Part shown: positions 31,513 through 32,557 of the stretch, piece after piece | How the letters are laid out: the number at the start of each line of letters is the position of its first letter | Position numbering within the stretch: the stretch's first letter is position 1 | NCBI GenBank assembly: GCA_900299255.1 | Contig: OMJB01000027.1 | Location: 1-32,557 of the forward strand | Length of the DNA: 32,557 nucleotides | Reading direction: 5' to 3' | Origin: Sphingobacteriales bacterium | GTDB lineage: Bacteria > Bacteroidota > Bacteroidia > Chitinophagales > Chitinophagaceae | The notes under the pieces: model-generated | The model's input: only the letters and a program-made list of their open reading frames with translations | Told to the model about the DNA's origin: nothing | Database searches by the model: none | Translations under genes and position numbers: made by a program

Positions 31513-31660
31513 TCATAGCACATGAACCGCAGTTACAGGTCTTATTTTTGATGCTACCTTGGGCAGGATATTTCATCTTCGGTTCCCTGATGCTTTGTTA
31601 GTCAGAAAATAAGACCAATAAAGGCGGAAATATCTAAATCATCATTTAAATACGGGTACT

Positions 31661-32557
31661 TTACAAAGCGCGTAACTTCGCTTGTAAATCAGCCTTCGAG
31701 AGCAAAGTAACGTTTGCCTCTATGGCCATATCATTTGTTACATTTCCGGATTGCTCAAAGTAGTAAAAATTGTTTACGTCCTTTGGAATCATTAGTGCGA
31801 ATTTGCACGCCGGGCCTGTTGGTACCCATCCTTTAAAAGTCATTTCGTTTGAATTCGCGTTATATTGACTTGCGAACAAAATAGTTGCAACATTCAGTGA
31901 AGCGAACGATACACTTAGTGAGCCGCATGCCTGTTTAAAGCTATTGACACCAAACTTCACAGTTATCGTAACGTTTTTAGAGGTAGAATCATATGGATGG
32001 TCGCAATTGATCATTTTGAATGTACTACAGGAGTCAAATATGAAATAAGGTGCTTCTATAAGGCTCCAGCTTGTATCCGTTATCAATGAAGATTGCAGTA
32101 AAGAACCCATTTTGGTGATTGCCCAGACAGTAATTGAATCTGTATTGTTTTCACCTTTAACATATAGTGACATTGGTTTGTTTTGAACATTGCTGCTGGC
32201 TTTAAACCCTATCCGGTATTTATTGGCAAAAACTTCCTGCCCACCCATAGTGGCTTTAATGTTGACTTCCCCTCCGCTATTAAGTACACCGTAACTTGTT
32301 GTTGTCGAAGTACGGTTGGCAATCATTTCGCCTACACTGTACATCTCAGTTAACTCGATATTTACAGTTCCACTGGTAAGAATGTTGCCATTTTTATCCA
32401 TAAATGAATTCGGATAAAACTCAAGAAGGGTGCCGCTTGCGCCTTTTATTTTCTTACCGATTCCAGCTGTCACTGTAAAAGTCTGTGGTGCTGACCGAAG
32501 CGCGGAGAACATACTAACATCGCTTTTATTTACATCGGTAATTGTGCTTGAATTGTC
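31661..32557 (-). CDS. Secreted beta-rich protein of unknown function, N-terminus beyond window
   Basis: The frame is open from the window edge to the stop at 31661 (299 codons visible). An ATG at 32510-32512 is internal: the frame continues upstream of it through 15 more sense codons to the edge, so the true start is outside. The first visible part (TFTVTAGIGKKIKGASGTLLEFYPNSFMDKNGNILTSG, then VNIELTEMYSVGEMI) has the look of a ZU5-like or similar extracellular beta-sandwich: a glycine-rich axiom strand, a PxxxF turn, and E/M-rich strands. The rest is beta-rich with scattered cysteines (CSTF, NCDH, ACGS, ACKF). No T9SS domain is seen at the C-terminus, which ends SKADLQAKLRAL. Probably a lipoprotein or surface protein, by analogy only. 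Confidence 0.65.
   Translation of the reverse strand, partial: DNSSTITDVNKSDVSMFSALRSAPQTFTVTAGIGKKIKGASGTLLEFYPNSFMDKNGNILTSGTVNIELTEMYSVGEMIANRTSTTTSYGVLNSGGEVNIKATMGGQEVFANKYRIGFKASSNVQNKPMSLYVKGENNTDSITVWAITKMGSLLQSSLITDTSWSLIEAPYFIFDSCSTFKMINCDHPYDSTSKNVTITVKFGVNSFKQACGSLSVSFASLNVATILFASQYNANSNEMTFKGWVPTGPACKFALMIPKDVNNFYYFEQSGNVTNDMAIEANVTLLSKADLQAKLRAL

Noticed and set aside
1-32557. tRNA, rRNA, tmRNA, CRISPR array, prophage or intact IS
   Set aside because: I looked through the spacers for cloverleaf elements, regularly spaced repeats and transposase or integrase motifs and found none I could support.

Overview
This 32.6 kb window is chromosomal DNA of a Bacteroidota bacterium, most likely of the Chitinophagales/Chitinophagaceae type (inference from gene content, not from a marker tree). 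The evidence is: T9SS-type C-terminal sorting domains on two secreted proteins, an lptD-like gene divergent from an N-acetylmuramoyl-L-alanine amidase, many small lipoproteins, a coiled-coil-extended RluA-type pseudouridine synthase, and repeated matches to the Bacteroidota -7 promoter element (TAnnTTTG). I see no rRNA, tRNA, CRISPR array, prophage or intact insertion sequence.

Layout. 1-6.1 kb: 5' part of nadB, an EGF-like lipoprotein with a terminator, a cell-wall amidase, lptD, and a MORN/TonB-C protein. 6.1-7.0 kb: about 0.9 kb with no convincing gene but several short repeats. 7.0-11.6 kb: membrane adenylate cyclase, HMA metal-binding protein, pseudouridine synthase, GNAT acetyltransferase, and a TlpA-like protein lacking the second active-site Cys. 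11.7-13.8 kb: a BlaI-type repressor with a double palindromic operator around its promoter, then an M56 (BlaR1-like) membrane metalloprotease whose periplasmic sensor region is an amidase-like fold. 13.8-18.6 kb: periplasmic beta-propeller, cytochrome c lipoprotein, a CDGSH iron-sulfur gene interrupted by TGA, an NlpC/P60 lipoprotein, a small conserved-looking protein, two lipoproteins and a perfect bidirectional terminator. 18.7-25 kb: T9SS cargo protein, DbpA-like DEAD helicase, small membrane protein, bdhA plus alpha/beta hydrolase, truncated dinB, aat interrupted by TAG, and an IscA/ErpA-type protein. 25-32.5 kb: coiled-coil periplasmic protein, dnaX, the pyruvate dehydrogenase E2 gene, small membrane proteins, a frameshifted NHL-repeat T9SS protein and a partial secreted protein.

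Most interesting point: the blaI-M56 pair. The M56 protein keeps the HExxH protease core in its cytoplasmic segment, but where BlaR1 carries a penicillin-binding sensor this one carries an Amidase_3 domain. That domain keeps the three zinc ligands (His, Glu, His) and has lost the catalytic Glu (now Val). I infer a peptidoglycan-fragment sensor that signals to BlaI. The M56 frame is broken once in this sequence, right after the WFNPF motif.

Second theme: five lesions in one window. They are a frameshift in the M56 gene, TGA in the CDGSH gene, TAG in aat, loss of the 3' end of dinB, and a frameshift in the NHL-repeat gene. Point sequencing or assembly errors could explain four of them; dinB looks like a real rearrangement junction. 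Where I call a gene broken, the reading is from translated homology by eye and was not confirmed by any search.
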